NCBI GenBank assembly: GCA_035527845.1
Contig: DATKZT010000007.1
Location: 1 to 64,000 of the forward strand
Direction: 5' to 3'
Length of the DNA: 64,000 bases
Source of the DNA: JAUWKC01 sp035527845
GTDB taxonomy: Bacteria; Planctomycetota; Phycisphaerae; Sedimentisphaerales; Anaerobacaceae
Part shown: one piece after another, positions 1 to 7,646 of the stretch
Numbering within the stretch: the first letter of the stretch is position 1
How the letters are laid out: each line of letters opens with the position of its first letter
Notes under the pieces: generated by a model
What the model was told of the DNA's origin: nothing
The model's input: only the letters and a program-made list of their open reading frames with translations
Databases searched by the model: none
Position numbers and translations under genes: made by a program

Positions 1-261
1 ACGTTCTATCACGGCATGGGCTGCAACGCCTGCGCCAAGACCGGCTATCTGGGCCGGCTGCCCATATTCGAGTTCCTCGTTATCGATAACGACATGCGGG
101 AAAAGCTCACCGCCGGAGGCACCGAGTCGCAGCTAAGGGCCGTCGCACGAGAAAAGGGATACGGCGGATTACTGGAGAGCGGCGTCAGCAAAATACTTCA
201 GGGACTCACCACCGCAGAGGAAGTCCTAAGAGTCGCATTTACGGAGAACATAAAATCCTGA
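1..261 (+). CDS. PilB/GspE-type secretion ATPase, C-terminal end (partial)
   Basis: This is the last 86 codons of a type IV pilus extension / type II secretion ATPase. The frame is open from base 1, so the start lies outside the window. The visible part has the family's C-terminal zinc-binding type signature (GCNAC followed by KTGYLGRLPIFE) and then the short helical tail ending in TAEEVLRVAF, as in GspE and PilB. The enzyme would hydrolyse ATP in the cytoplasm and drive pilin polymerisation through the PilC platform protein encoded 375 bases downstream. The Walker motifs are not in the window, so PilB, GspE and PilT cannot be separated rigorously; the tail favours PilB/GspE. Confidence 0.9.
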   Translation, partial: TFYHGMGCNACAKTGYLGRLPIFEFLVIDNDMREKLTAGGTESQLRAVAREKGYGGLLESGVSKILQGLTTAEEVLRVAFTENIKS

Positions 262-635
262 GTTGCGGACAAAACGTCCGGTATGGCCGGCCGAGCCGCC
301 AAATGGGGTGGTCAAACGACATGGGGCTCGCCCGCGAAGATAGAGTTGGCTCCGATAAAAAGGTTGTTTGTTGCTCCTGTGCAGAATGAATATGGACGTT
401 TCTCTCGATAAATCGGAATGGGACTATATGAGGCACGACGAGGTTGAGACGCGGTTTTTGCTAAACCAGGTGCTTCATGGGGCCGATGATGAATCCCAGT
501 GGGACCACGGACAGAATATGGTGGTGATGCGCCGCTGTTGCTTCGAAGGACAACCACATGCAGGCTGCCGGGTTGTTGGCGCGTCGGCCTGATGTTGGCC
601 GAACGGCGGCAGTCGATTCTAAGGGAGTTTGGTAA
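262..635 (+). other. 374-base spacer between the ATPase and platform genes
   Basis: No convincing gene is visible. A 74-codon open frame at 368-592 has no family resemblance and no clear ribosome binding site. A short hairpin (TCGGCC / GGCCGA, 584-602) lies about 30 bases ahead of the next start codon, and GGGAG precedes that start. The spacer is unusually long for this otherwise tightly packed operon, so it may hold a promoter or the remains of a lost gene; I see neither clearly. Confidence 0.4.
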
Positions 636-1853
636 ATGAAAAGCTATCAGTATATTGCGCGAGACAGCTCAGGGGCGAGAAGGGAAGGTTACAGCAAGGC
701 TCTGTCGGCAAATGACGTGCTCGGCTGGCTTCGAGACAATGGTTACACTCCCGTTTCCGTCAGCGAGATATCCGTGGCCGCCCAAAAAGCCCGGCCCAAG
801 TCACGACGGGGACGCATCAAGTCCGCCGACCTGGCCGCTCTGTGCTGGCAGCTCACAACGATGGTCGAGGGCGGCATTCCGATCACTTCGGCCATTGAGA
901 CGATCGCCGACGACATAGAGAGCGGCCAGCTTCAAAACGTTCTGACCCAGGTTCTCGAAAAGATGCAAAAAGGCGAGACCTTTTCCGAAAGCATAGGTAA
1001 TTTCCCGCATGTCTTTAACCAGTTGTCTCGGGCGATAATCCTGGCGGGTGAAACGGGGGGAAGTCTGCCGACGTCGCTGAAGAGGGTGGCGGAATACTTT
1101 GACAATCGTGACAAGCTGGCCAGGAAGATCAAGGGCGCAATGGCGTATCCTATCTTTGTCGTTACATTCATTGTGCTGATCGTGATTTTTATCATGGCGT
1201 TTATCATCCCACGTTTCAAGACTATATTCGACCAGTTCGGGGGGGAGCTGCCTGCCTTTACGCGGGGGTTTATGGGCGTATACGATGCGCTTCGCTTTAA
1301 TCTGGTTTACATTATCGGCTTTATTCTGCTCGTTGTTACAGGTGCGGTTTTTGCCTACACGAAGACGCAGAAGGGACACTATTTTTTCAGCCGGCTGACC
1401 CTTGCTCTGCCTCTGTTCGGCAAGCTGATAAGCCAGGCGTTTGTGACCATGTTCTGCAAGACTATGTCGACGCTGTTAGGCTCAGGGGTTTCGGTGCTGG
1501 AGGCGTTCACCATACTCTCGACAATGGCCCGCAACGATATTATCCGGGACGCGGTCACCCGGACGCGAGAGCAAGTTGTCGGGGGCTGCAATATTCACGT
1601 CAGCATGGCGCAGGCGGGCTTTTTCCCGAACATGGTCGTCAAGATGGTCCAGGTGGGCGAGGAGAGCGGCTCGTTGACCCGTGTGCTGGACCGGACGGCC
1701 GATTACTACGAGCGGAAGGTGGACGCGACGATAACGACGCTGATGAGTCTTCTGGAGCCGGTGATGATTGTAACGGTAGGCGCGATTGTGCTGGTGGTAG
1801 TGCTTGCACTGTATCTGCCGATTTTCACGATGTCGGACGTCAAGGGGGCGTAA
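636..1853 (+). CDS. PilC/GspF-type inner-membrane platform protein
   Basis: This 405-residue protein has the usual length and the two-fold repeat of the PilC/GspF family. The first cytoplasmic domain (about residues 60-170) carries the MVEGGIPITSAIETI and FSESIGNFPHVF signatures, and the second (about 270-375) carries GSGVSVLEAFTILS and VQVGEESGSLTRVLDR. Membrane segments are visible at about 170-190, 225-245 and 375-398. It would sit in the inner membrane and couple the PilB/GspE ATPase to pilin assembly. The start is preceded by GGGAG at good spacing. It lies between the ATPase and the pilins, the normal order for these systems. Confidence 0.95.
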   Translation: MKSYQYIARDSSGARREGYSKALSANDVLGWLRDNGYTPVSVSEISVAAQKARPKSRRGRIKSADLAALCWQLTTMVEGGIPITSAIETIADDIESGQLQNVLTQVLEKMQKGETFSESIGNFPHVFNQLSRAIILAGETGGSLPTSLKRVAEYFDNRDKLARKIKGAMAYPIFVVTFIVLIVIFIMAFIIPRFKTIFDQFGGELPAFTRGFMGVYDALRFNLVYIIGFILLVVTGAVFAYTKTQKGHYFFSRLTLALPLFGKLISQAFVTMFCKTMSTLLGSGVSVLEAFTILSTMARNDIIRDAVTRTREQVVGGCNIHVSMAQAGFFPNMVVKMVQVGEESGSLTRVLDRTADYYERKVDATITTLMSLLEPVMIVTVGAIVLVVVLALYLPIFTMSDVKGA

Positions 1854-1957
1854 GAAAGCCGCCCGAAGACAAGATAACAGTAATGTGGTCGCCACAGGAT
1901 GTGGTCGATTGTAACGGGAGATGAAGGAATATTAACCCATTTTTTAGGAGTAAGAAC

Positions 1958-2353
1958 ATGAGAGGCAGAAAAGGTTTCACACTGATCGAGTTGATGGTCG
2001 TAATTCTGATTGTGGCCATCCTGGCAGCAGTGGCGATTCCGATTCTTCGTGGGCGTATTGATGCCGCGAAGTGGTCGGAAGGCCGGGCGATGATGGGCAG
2101 TATAGGGACTGCTATCCGCGCCTATCATGCCGAGAAGGGCGTCGCCGGAGCAGCTCCCACCTTGATGGGGAACGGCGCCACGGGCCTGGGTTTTGCGGCT
2201 GGCGACCTCACGGGGACGTATTTTGTCGACGCCGACTTTTCGTTCTCCGTGACCAGCATGAACCCGCTGACGTTCACGGTGGATGCGGCCAAGGCCACGT
2301 TGAATCCGACGACTTATCGACTGGACCAGGCGGGTAACTGGACCAACCCGTAA
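1958..2353 (+). CDS. Type IV pilin / major pseudopilin, copy 1
   Basis: This is a 131-residue prepilin with a very short leader (MRGRKG) followed by the FTLIELMVVILIVAILAAVAIP transmembrane helix, so cleavage by a PilD-type peptidase after G6 is expected, with E5 of the mature protein conserved. The rest is a small globular domain ending in QAGNWTNP. AGGAG sits at correct spacing before ATG. It is closely similar throughout to the next gene and differs mainly in conservative substitutions, so the two are a recent duplication. It is probably the main structural subunit of the fibre; GspG-like and PilA-like cannot be told apart from sequence alone. Confidence 0.93.
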   Translation: MRGRKGFTLIELMVVILIVAILAAVAIPILRGRIDAAKWSEGRAMMGSIGTAIRAYHAEKGVAGAAPTLMGNGATGLGFAAGDLTGTYFVDADFSFSVTSMNPLTFTVDAAKATLNPTTYRLDQAGNWTNP

Positions 2354-2369
2354 TTTAACGGCAGGACTG

Positions 2370-2396
2370 ATAGGGGGGGTATATTTACCCCCCCTA
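2370..2396 (+). terminator. G7/C7 hairpin between the two pilin genes
   Basis: A perfect 11-bp inverted repeat, with seven G on one arm and seven C on the other and a 4-base loop (TATT), follows the first pilin stop by about 17 bases. There is no long T run after it. It could act as a partial terminator or as a 3' end that protects the first pilin message from exonucleases, making copy 1 more abundant than downstream genes. Confidence 0.6.
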
Positions 2397-2472
2397 TATG
2401 TCTATTCAGTCAATGTGCAGGCCTGGGTCACATCCACCCGGGTATTTGGTCTTGATGGGGGCAAGGCGAATC

Positions 2473-2883
2473 ATGAGAGTTTATGACAGGAAATCACGAG
2501 CCGGTTTCACGCTGATTGAGCTGATGGTGGTGATTTTGATCGTCGCCATTCTGGCCTCGATAGCGATACCGATACTTCGCGGGCGAATCGACGAGACGAA
2601 GTGGTCCGAAGGAAAAGCCATGATGGGCAGCATCGCCACGGCTATTCGTGCCTATCACGGCGAAAAAGGCTTGGCCGGAGCGCCGCCAACGTCGCTGGGG
2701 CTGGGAGCGACCGGTCTGGGTTTCATAGCGGGCGACCTGACGGGTACCTACTTCGTTGACGGCGACTTTTCGTTCTCGGTGACAAGCATGAATCCGCTGC
2801 AGTTTACAGTGACGGCGAACAAGGCGACGCTGACTCCGACGTCGTATCGGTTGGACCAGGCGGGTAACTGGACGAATCCATAA
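2473..2883 (+). CDS. Type IV pilin / major pseudopilin, copy 2
   Basis: This 136-residue prepilin is a paralogue of the gene at 1958. The leader is MRVYDRKSRAG, then FTLIELMVVILIVAILASIAIP. The open frame extends upstream to 2398, but class III leaders are short and a GCAAGGCGA stretch just precedes the 2473 ATG, so I chose that start. The body shares the WSEGKAMMGSI, IRAYHGEKG, GLGF-AGDLTGTYFVD and FSFSVTSMNPL segments with copy 1, and the same QAGNWTNP end. Two near-identical pilins in tandem suggest either dosage or a mixed fibre. Confidence 0.92.
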   Translation: MRVYDRKSRAGFTLIELMVVILIVAILASIAIPILRGRIDETKWSEGKAMMGSIATAIRAYHGEKGLAGAPPTSLGLGATGLGFIAGDLTGTYFVDGDFSFSVTSMNPLQFTVTANKATLTPTSYRLDQAGNWTNP

Positions 2884-2899
2884 ATCAAGGCGTAATTAC

Positions 2900-2924
2900 A
2901 GGGGCAGCGAGCCCCTTTCTTTTA
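2900..2924 (+). terminator. Intrinsic terminator after the second pilin
   Basis: A 6-bp GC-rich stem (AGGGGC / GCCCCT) with a 5-base loop is followed by TTCTTTT, 17 bases after the pilin stop. This probably separates high-level pilin transcripts from the minor-pilin genes, with some read-through. Confidence 0.7.
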
Positions 2925-2959
2925 TCTGTGTTCAGGCACAGGTTTGGAGGTTGCTGGAT

Positions 2960-3460
2960 ATGACCGGCAGGCAAAGAAAACGAAGGGGCGTGACATTAGT
3001 GGAGATAACGGTGGCTATGGTTGTCACGCTGGTGGCAATAATCGGTGCGATGGGGTATCGGTATTACTCGATACTGGATGCCCGCAAGGCGAAGGTCCAG
3101 ATTACGGCATCTCGGCTTGGTTCGATGCTCCTGGAGGACTGGCGGGGCACCGGGGGCCGGTCGGAGCCTGACGACGAGTTTAACCCGCAAAATCTTGCGT
3201 ATGGCTCGGTGACGGCGCTGACCGCCAAGGGCGTGACGGGACCGGCCGTTCCCGACGGCTTCAGCAGCTTCGGCACTTATGCAATAGTCGTGGATGGGGC
3301 GACATACTACGTGACATTATCATATAAGGATGAAGCGGCCAGCGGCCTGCGGGTGCTGAATACGTGCGTGGCGTGGCCTTATCAATACCCGAAGGGGCCT
3401 TTTTCCAGTGAGGCCCAGTTTATCAGGCTGGGCACGAAGGTGAATCTGATTACGAGTTAG
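2960..3460 (+). CDS. Minor pseudopilin (GspI/PilV-like), cassette 1
   Basis: This 166-residue prepilin-like protein has the leader MTGRQRKRRG followed by VTLVEITVAMVVTLVAIIGAM. E5 is present after the cleavage site, and the YRYYSILDARKAKVQ stretch follows the helix. The open frame can begin at a TTG at 2951, but GGAGG at 2946-2950 fits the ATG at 2960. The body contains LGSMLLEDWRG and an LNTCVAWPYQ segment near the end. It closely resembles the protein at 5352-5831 (same YRYYS-LDAR motif and same internal order), which shows it is the first member of a duplicated cassette. It is likely a minor pilin in the priming complex at the fibre tip. Confidence 0.85.
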   Translation: MTGRQRKRRGVTLVEITVAMVVTLVAIIGAMGYRYYSILDARKAKVQITASRLGSMLLEDWRGTGGRSEPDDEFNPQNLAYGSVTALTAKGVTGPAVPDGFSSFGTYAIVVDGATYYVTLSYKDEAASGLRVLNTCVAWPYQYPKGPFSSEAQFIRLGTKVNLITS

Positions 3461-3505
3461 CGGGGACCCGCAGCCGGGGATGGGACATTAAGTCTGGAGG
3501 CGAAG

Positions 3506-4003
3506 ATGCGCAGGAAAGGTTTTACGTTAGTCGAGCTGATGATAACGGCGGCCACTCTGGTAATTGTGCTGCTGGGCATCGGCGTCGCGCTGGTGGACAG
3601 CCAGAAGGGTTATAGCAGGATGTACAACCGCGTCCACGGCGAGGTTGCGACCGACAGCTATACGGTGAAGAAGGTCTTCGATAACACGATTCGCAGGGCG
3701 AGCCAGAAGCGGTACGTGCTGGGCACGAGCAGTCTTGCGGTATTCTACTACTCGAGTCCGACGGCTTCGCAGCTTGACCGATACGCCAATTTCCGAGCGG
3801 CGGGGGAGACGTTGTATCTCGATTACGGCGCGGTGGATTCGAGCGGAAAGGCCTTGAATGCATCGAGCACCATGACGGCGGCGCGTCACGTCAAGGCTAT
3901 CACCTTCGACGTTGACGGGGCGTGCGTGAAGATGGTGCTCACGCTGGACGACGGGAGGGAGAAGGCGACGGTGACGTGTTCGGCCGTGAGGCACAATGAT
4001 TAG
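3506..4003 (+). CDS. Minor pseudopilin (GspJ/GspH-like), cassette 1
   Basis: This is a 165-residue prepilin. The leader MRRKG is followed by FTLVELMITAATLVIVLLGIGVALV, then a Y-rich helix (GYSRMYNRVHGEVATDSY). GGAGG precedes the ATG at good spacing. It is a clear paralogue of 5855-6364: both carry VDSQKGYSRMYNRV or VDGMKGWNRMYSRV, a SYTVKKVFD or SHVARRMFD stretch, and an end of the type VT-SAV-HN. Position and helix pattern suit a minor pseudopilin of the H/J class; the exact class is uncertain. Confidence 0.85.
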   Translation: MRRKGFTLVELMITAATLVIVLLGIGVALVDSQKGYSRMYNRVHGEVATDSYTVKKVFDNTIRRASQKRYVLGTSSLAVFYYSSPTASQLDRYANFRAAGETLYLDYGAVDSSGKALNASSTMTAARHVKAITFDVDGACVKMVLTLDDGREKATVTCSAVRHND

Positions 4004-4080
4004 ATGAGTTTGGTTGTGCGCAAAGAGGACAGCGATTCATTAAATGAATTCGGCGGATATAAAGAAATGCAAGGGGTGAA

Positions 4081-5298
4081 ATGATGGAAGAATCGGCAAG
4101 GCGATCAAAGACAAAACGCGGCGCGGTCCTGGCACTGGCGGTGGCGATGGTGGTGATACTGGCCATAATAGGTCTTGTATTGATAAGGCTGGGCTCCGAT
4201 GCTCGGGTGCGGTCGGCGCGCGCGACAACGGACATGGCGGCCCGCGCCGCGGCGGACGCCGGCCTTACGCAGGCGGTGCGCCTGATGAACAATAAACTCA
4301 TCAACGAGACGGTGTGGGACAACAGCACGCTTCCCTCGGCAACGGACGAGCCCCTGCCCGGCAATGACGCGACGTTCAGCTTCAATGTGGAAGGCAACCA
4401 GAACATCGGCTTTCTGGTCGCTTCGACGGGCAAATCGGGTTTCGACCAGAGGACGGTGTACACAAGGTTGAATATCGAGTCGATGTGGGTCGGCATCGGC
4501 GTGAGGGAATACGTTGACGTCTTGAGCAAGACGATATTCGACACGATTCCGGCGGGCGGCGATTTTTGCATCCGGACCAACAGCATAGAGCCCACTGCGG
4601 TGAAGCTGTTTCCCGGCACTTATGTTCCGGGCGATATCATTATAGGGCCCGGTGGTGATACGGATATCGTAGTTGACACAAAAAAGAGCTCCATAATAGA
4701 CGGTGATGTGTACGCGGCGGCAGAGGAGATTACCTTTCCGGAGCCGGTGGTGCCCCCTCTGCCGTACATAGGGTCGCTTCCTGCAGCGGATGGGAATGGT
4801 TTGATAAAATTAACAAGCGCCAACAGCGGGATATATGACAGTATAAATCTGGGGCAGGGCCAAAAACTGCACATCGTTAATGGCGACGTTCAGTTGTATG
4901 TCACGGGGGAAGTTCGACTTCACCAGGGAAGTGAGCTGCTCATAGTGAGCAATGCGACGTTCCCGTCTTTGGACCTGTATCTCGGGGGCAATATGCAGGC
5001 GGACCAGGGTTCGCTGATAATAACCGAGGACCACATAAATTCCGGCACGAGATTCAAGCTGTTCGGGACGGAACCATGCAGTTCGATTATCCTGATGAAC
5101 TCGGGTGATTTGAGCGCGGCGATTTACGCACCATCGGCAGATGTCGAGATAAAAAACAGCGGCGCCACCTACGGGGCGTTTACAGCAAACAGCATTGTGA
5201 TGAAGAATTCCGGCTCGCTGACTTACGACACGAGGCTTCTGGATGTGGACATCAATGACCAGACGGCGTACCTGGGCGGGCGCTGGTGGGAGGATTGA
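4081..5298 (+). CDS. PilX/GspK-like pilus accessory protein with a C-terminal DUF7305-like domain, copy 1
   Basis: This 405-residue protein has one N-terminal membrane helix (AVLALAVAMVVILAIIGLVLIRLG) after a basic leader, followed by a conserved ARAAADAGLTQAVRLMN helix as in PilX/GspK-type proteins. The C-terminal half (about 270-400) is a repetitive beta-rich domain with ADQGSLIIT, FKLFGT, AAIYAPSADVEI and YGAFTANSIVMKNSG, resembling polymer-forming cytoskeletal/DUF7305 folds. It has no normal FTLIEL leader. An AGGGGTGA stretch precedes the start. It is the third gene of the cassette and has two paralogues downstream (6383, 7647), all with the same layout. A role as a surface tip protein is inference. 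Confidence 0.8.
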   Translation: MMEESARRSKTKRGAVLALAVAMVVILAIIGLVLIRLGSDARVRSARATTDMAARAAADAGLTQAVRLMNNKLINETVWDNSTLPSATDEPLPGNDATFSFNVEGNQNIGFLVASTGKSGFDQRTVYTRLNIESMWVGIGVREYVDVLSKTIFDTIPAGGDFCIRTNSIEPTAVKLFPGTYVPGDIIIGPGGDTDIVVDTKKSSIIDGDVYAAAEEITFPEPVVPPLPYIGSLPAADGNGLIKLTSANSGIYDSINLGQGQKLHIVNGDVQLYVTGEVRLHQGSELLIVSNATFPSLDLYLGGNMQADQGSLIITEDHINSGTRFKLFGTEPCSSIILMNSGDLSAAIYAPSADVEIKNSGATYGAFTANSIVMKNSGSLTYDTRLLDVDINDQTAYLGGRWWED

Positions 5299-5351
5299 CG
5301 CCACTGGCGGGCCCGCGAAAGGACAAGGATTTTTGACCAGAGGTATAAGTT

Positions 5352-5831
5352 ATGAAGATTATCAAAAACAAGCGTACAAAGGGCATGTCACTAATCGAGG
5401 TCATGCTTGCGGTATTGATACTTGCAATCTCGGTTGTGGGCGCATCGGCGTACCGGTATTATTCGACTTTGGATGCCCGCCGGGCGGACATGCAGTCGGC
5501 GGCGGCGCGGATCGGGATGCTTCTGTGCGAGAACTGGCGAGGGGTCAGGGGTTCGGAGAGCTGGGACCCGGCGGCCCATCTGGGGTCGGAGCTGACCATG
5601 TCGCCGATAACGTCCCCTCCGCAAAGCCTTGGCTTCTCCGACTTCACAACCCTGGGCGCCTATACAGTGACCGTGGACGGCATAAACTATTATACCGGGC
5701 TGTGCTGGAAGGACGTCAGTACCGATTTGCGGGCCTTGAACGTGGTGGTGGCGTGGTCGCAGCGGGACACGGGCGGCACGATTAATGATGCCGACAAGCT
5801 GTTCAAGCTGACAACTTATGTCACTAATTAG
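5352..5831 (+). CDS. Minor pseudopilin (GspI/PilV-like), cassette 2
   Basis: This 159-residue prepilin has the leader MKIIKNKRTKG and then the helix MSLIEVMLAVLILAISVVGAS. It parallels the gene at 2960 through the YRYYSTLDARRADMQ stretch, the GMLLCENWRGV segment and the ALNVVVAWSQ segment near the end. It lies 53 bases after the previous gene and is followed 23 bases later by the next cassette member. The duplicate has diverged mainly in the middle of the protein, as expected if the two cassettes have acquired different fibre-tip roles. Confidence 0.85.
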   Translation: MKIIKNKRTKGMSLIEVMLAVLILAISVVGASAYRYYSTLDARRADMQSAAARIGMLLCENWRGVRGSESWDPAAHLGSELTMSPITSPPQSLGFSDFTTLGAYTVTVDGINYYTGLCWKDVSTDLRALNVVVAWSQRDTGGTINDADKLFKLTTYVTN

Positions 5832-5854
5832 GACAAGCGGAGGATAAACGAACC

Positions 5855-6364
5855 ATGATAAGCAGGAAACTTACATTTCGACGTGGCTTTACTCTTATGG
5901 AATTGGCGATAGCCGCCGTGTCGTCGGTCATCGTGATGGTGGGCATAGCGGTGGTCCTCGTTGATGGCATGAAGGGCTGGAACCGCATGTATAGTCGTGT
6001 GTACGCGGAAGTGGTGACCGACAGCCACGTGGCGAGGAGGATGTTCGACACGGAGATTCGCAAGGCAAGCCGGGAAAGGTACTCTGTCGCCACAGACGGG
6101 AGCTCGCTGGAGGTTTACTATTATTTCAGTGCGGCTTCAACGGAGCCCGACCGCTATGCGCGTTTTTACACATCCAGCGGCGACCTGAACGTCGAGTACG
6201 GCATAGTGGAGCCTCGAGAGACGCTGCGGGTGCAGACCGTCTGCGGCAACGTTACAAGCTGCACATTTATGGGTCAGGGGTGCTCGGCGCAAATGGTCCT
6301 TACCCTCAGCGACGGCTCGCAGACTGTCACGACGGTTGCCTCTGCGGTTATGCACAACCAGTAG
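5855..6364 (+). CDS. Minor pseudopilin (GspJ/GspH-like), cassette 2
   Basis: This is a 169-residue prepilin with the leader MISRKLTFRRG followed by FTLMELAIAAVSSVIVMVGIAVVLV. The conserved E5 is present. It shares WNRMYSRVYAEVVTDSHV, RKASRERY and EVYYYFS segments with the gene at 3506. A GGAGG lies upstream of the ATG. The C-terminal region contains several Cys (CGNVTSC, GQGC) that are absent from its paralogue, so disulphides may form after export. It would be cleaved and inserted into the fibre by the shared PilD-type peptidase, which is not encoded in this window. Confidence 0.85.
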   Translation: MISRKLTFRRGFTLMELAIAAVSSVIVMVGIAVVLVDGMKGWNRMYSRVYAEVVTDSHVARRMFDTEIRKASRERYSVATDGSSLEVYYYFSAASTEPDRYARFYTSSGDLNVEYGIVEPRETLRVQTVCGNVTSCTFMGQGCSAQMVLTLSDGSQTVTTVASAVMHNQ

Positions 6365-6382
6365 GAGGGAGGGAGGTCAGAT

Positions 6383-7600
6383 ATGAGTAGAGTCAAAGCG
6401 GTACGGTCTCAAAGGGGGGGCTCGGCACTGCTGCTGGTGGTCTTTGCGGTGGTGGTGCTGATAATAATGGGTACGGGGCTGCTGGAGGTGGGGCTCAAGA
6501 GCCGGATTCTTGCGATAAGAACCGCACAGGGGATGGAGGCCCGCTGCGCGGCGGATGCGGGCCTTACCAAGGCGATATACGGGATGAACGAGAAGTTGAA
6601 GATCAAGTCGTGGTCCGATGTTTCGCCGCCATACGTTGTGAACGAGGCCCTGCCGAATTGCAGCGCCACTTTCAGCTACAACACAGGCATGCAGGGCAAG
6701 AACACCTCTATGGTTCGCTCTGTGGGCAATTCCGGCCCGGCGGTCAAAACTGTGTACGCGGTACTGCGGCTCAAGGGCCTGTTCGAGGATGCCATTTTTG
6801 TAAAAGAGCAGCTCATATTGAAAAGCGGTACGGTTGTTGACGCGTTCAACTCGCTGGACGCAACGGATACGGACCTGGGCGCCAAGATCGGCACGGTAAG
6901 CACCGCGGCCGCTCAAATCATTCTCAACCCCGGTTGTACGGTCAAGGGCGAGGTTGTGGTGGGCGTCGATGGCGACCCCGCAACGGTGATAAAGGACCTG
7001 GGCGCCACGACAGGCGACAGGTACGCGATGGAGGAAGAGCAGGAATTTCCGCCGGTGATTCCACCGATACTGCCGGACAGGGGCAGCCTTTCGGTTACAG
7101 GGACGCTGACGATAGGTCCGGCCAGCAGCGGCCGATACGCGCAAATCGATGTGAAGATGACTAAGGTCCCGGGGATACTGGAGATAGCCGGCGGGGACGT
7201 TGCGCTGTACGTTACGGGGGACATCTCGTTCGGCCAATCGTGTGACATTGTGATAAGGCCCGGTGCGTCTTTGACCATTTATGCCGACGGCGACATTTCA
7301 TTCGGCAACGGCGGCGGCGTGGACAACCAAACAAATCACGCCGGCAACTTCCATTTGTACGGGACCGGCCTGCCGGTGCAGAAATGGGACCTCAAGGCCA
7401 AGAGCGAGGCGTTCGGCGCCATTTACGCTCCGAATGCGGACATTATTATTTATGCCAAGGGCGATATCGGCAGCTCCATAGTGTCGAGGAACTGCGAGTT
7501 CAAGGCGGGCGGAAACTTCCACTACGATAAGGCGCTGCGGGACGTTAGCACCAAAGACGAGGGTGTGCAGTTCGTAATGAAATACTGGACCGAGGATTAA
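6383..7600 (+). CDS. PilX/GspK-like protein with a DUF7305-like domain, copy 2
   Basis: The 405-residue product matches the layout of the gene at 4081: a basic leader, one helix (SALLLVVFAVVVLIIMGTG), a CAADAGLTKAIYGMNEKL segment and a long beta-rich C-terminus with YVTGDISFGQ, AFGAIYAPNADIII and KGDIGSSIVSRN. GGAGG repeats precede the start. It is closer to the protein at 7647-8927 than to copy 1: both have MNEKLKIKSW or MNEKLKIKPW, VIKDLGATTG and DPGILEI-GGDV type motifs. It therefore probably arose from a second duplication within the array. It is likely exported and membrane-anchored at its N-terminus. Confidence 0.8.
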   Translation: MSRVKAVRSQRGGSALLLVVFAVVVLIIMGTGLLEVGLKSRILAIRTAQGMEARCAADAGLTKAIYGMNEKLKIKSWSDVSPPYVVNEALPNCSATFSYNTGMQGKNTSMVRSVGNSGPAVKTVYAVLRLKGLFEDAIFVKEQLILKSGTVVDAFNSLDATDTDLGAKIGTVSTAAAQIILNPGCTVKGEVVVGVDGDPATVIKDLGATTGDRYAMEEEQEFPPVIPPILPDRGSLSVTGTLTIGPASSGRYAQIDVKMTKVPGILEIAGGDVALYVTGDISFGQSCDIVIRPGASLTIYADGDISFGNGGGVDNQTNHAGNFHLYGTGLPVQKWDLKAKSEAFGAIYAPNADIIIYAKGDIGSSIVSRNCEFKAGGNFHYDKALRDVSTKDEGVQFVMKYWTED

Positions 7601-7646
7601 GGACAAGTGGGCGCACGAAACTCAACAACCTCGTGGAGAAAGAGAA

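Noticed and set aside
368..592. A 74-codon frame in the gap before PilC
   Set aside because: It has no ribosome binding site and no similarity to pilus proteins; not supported.
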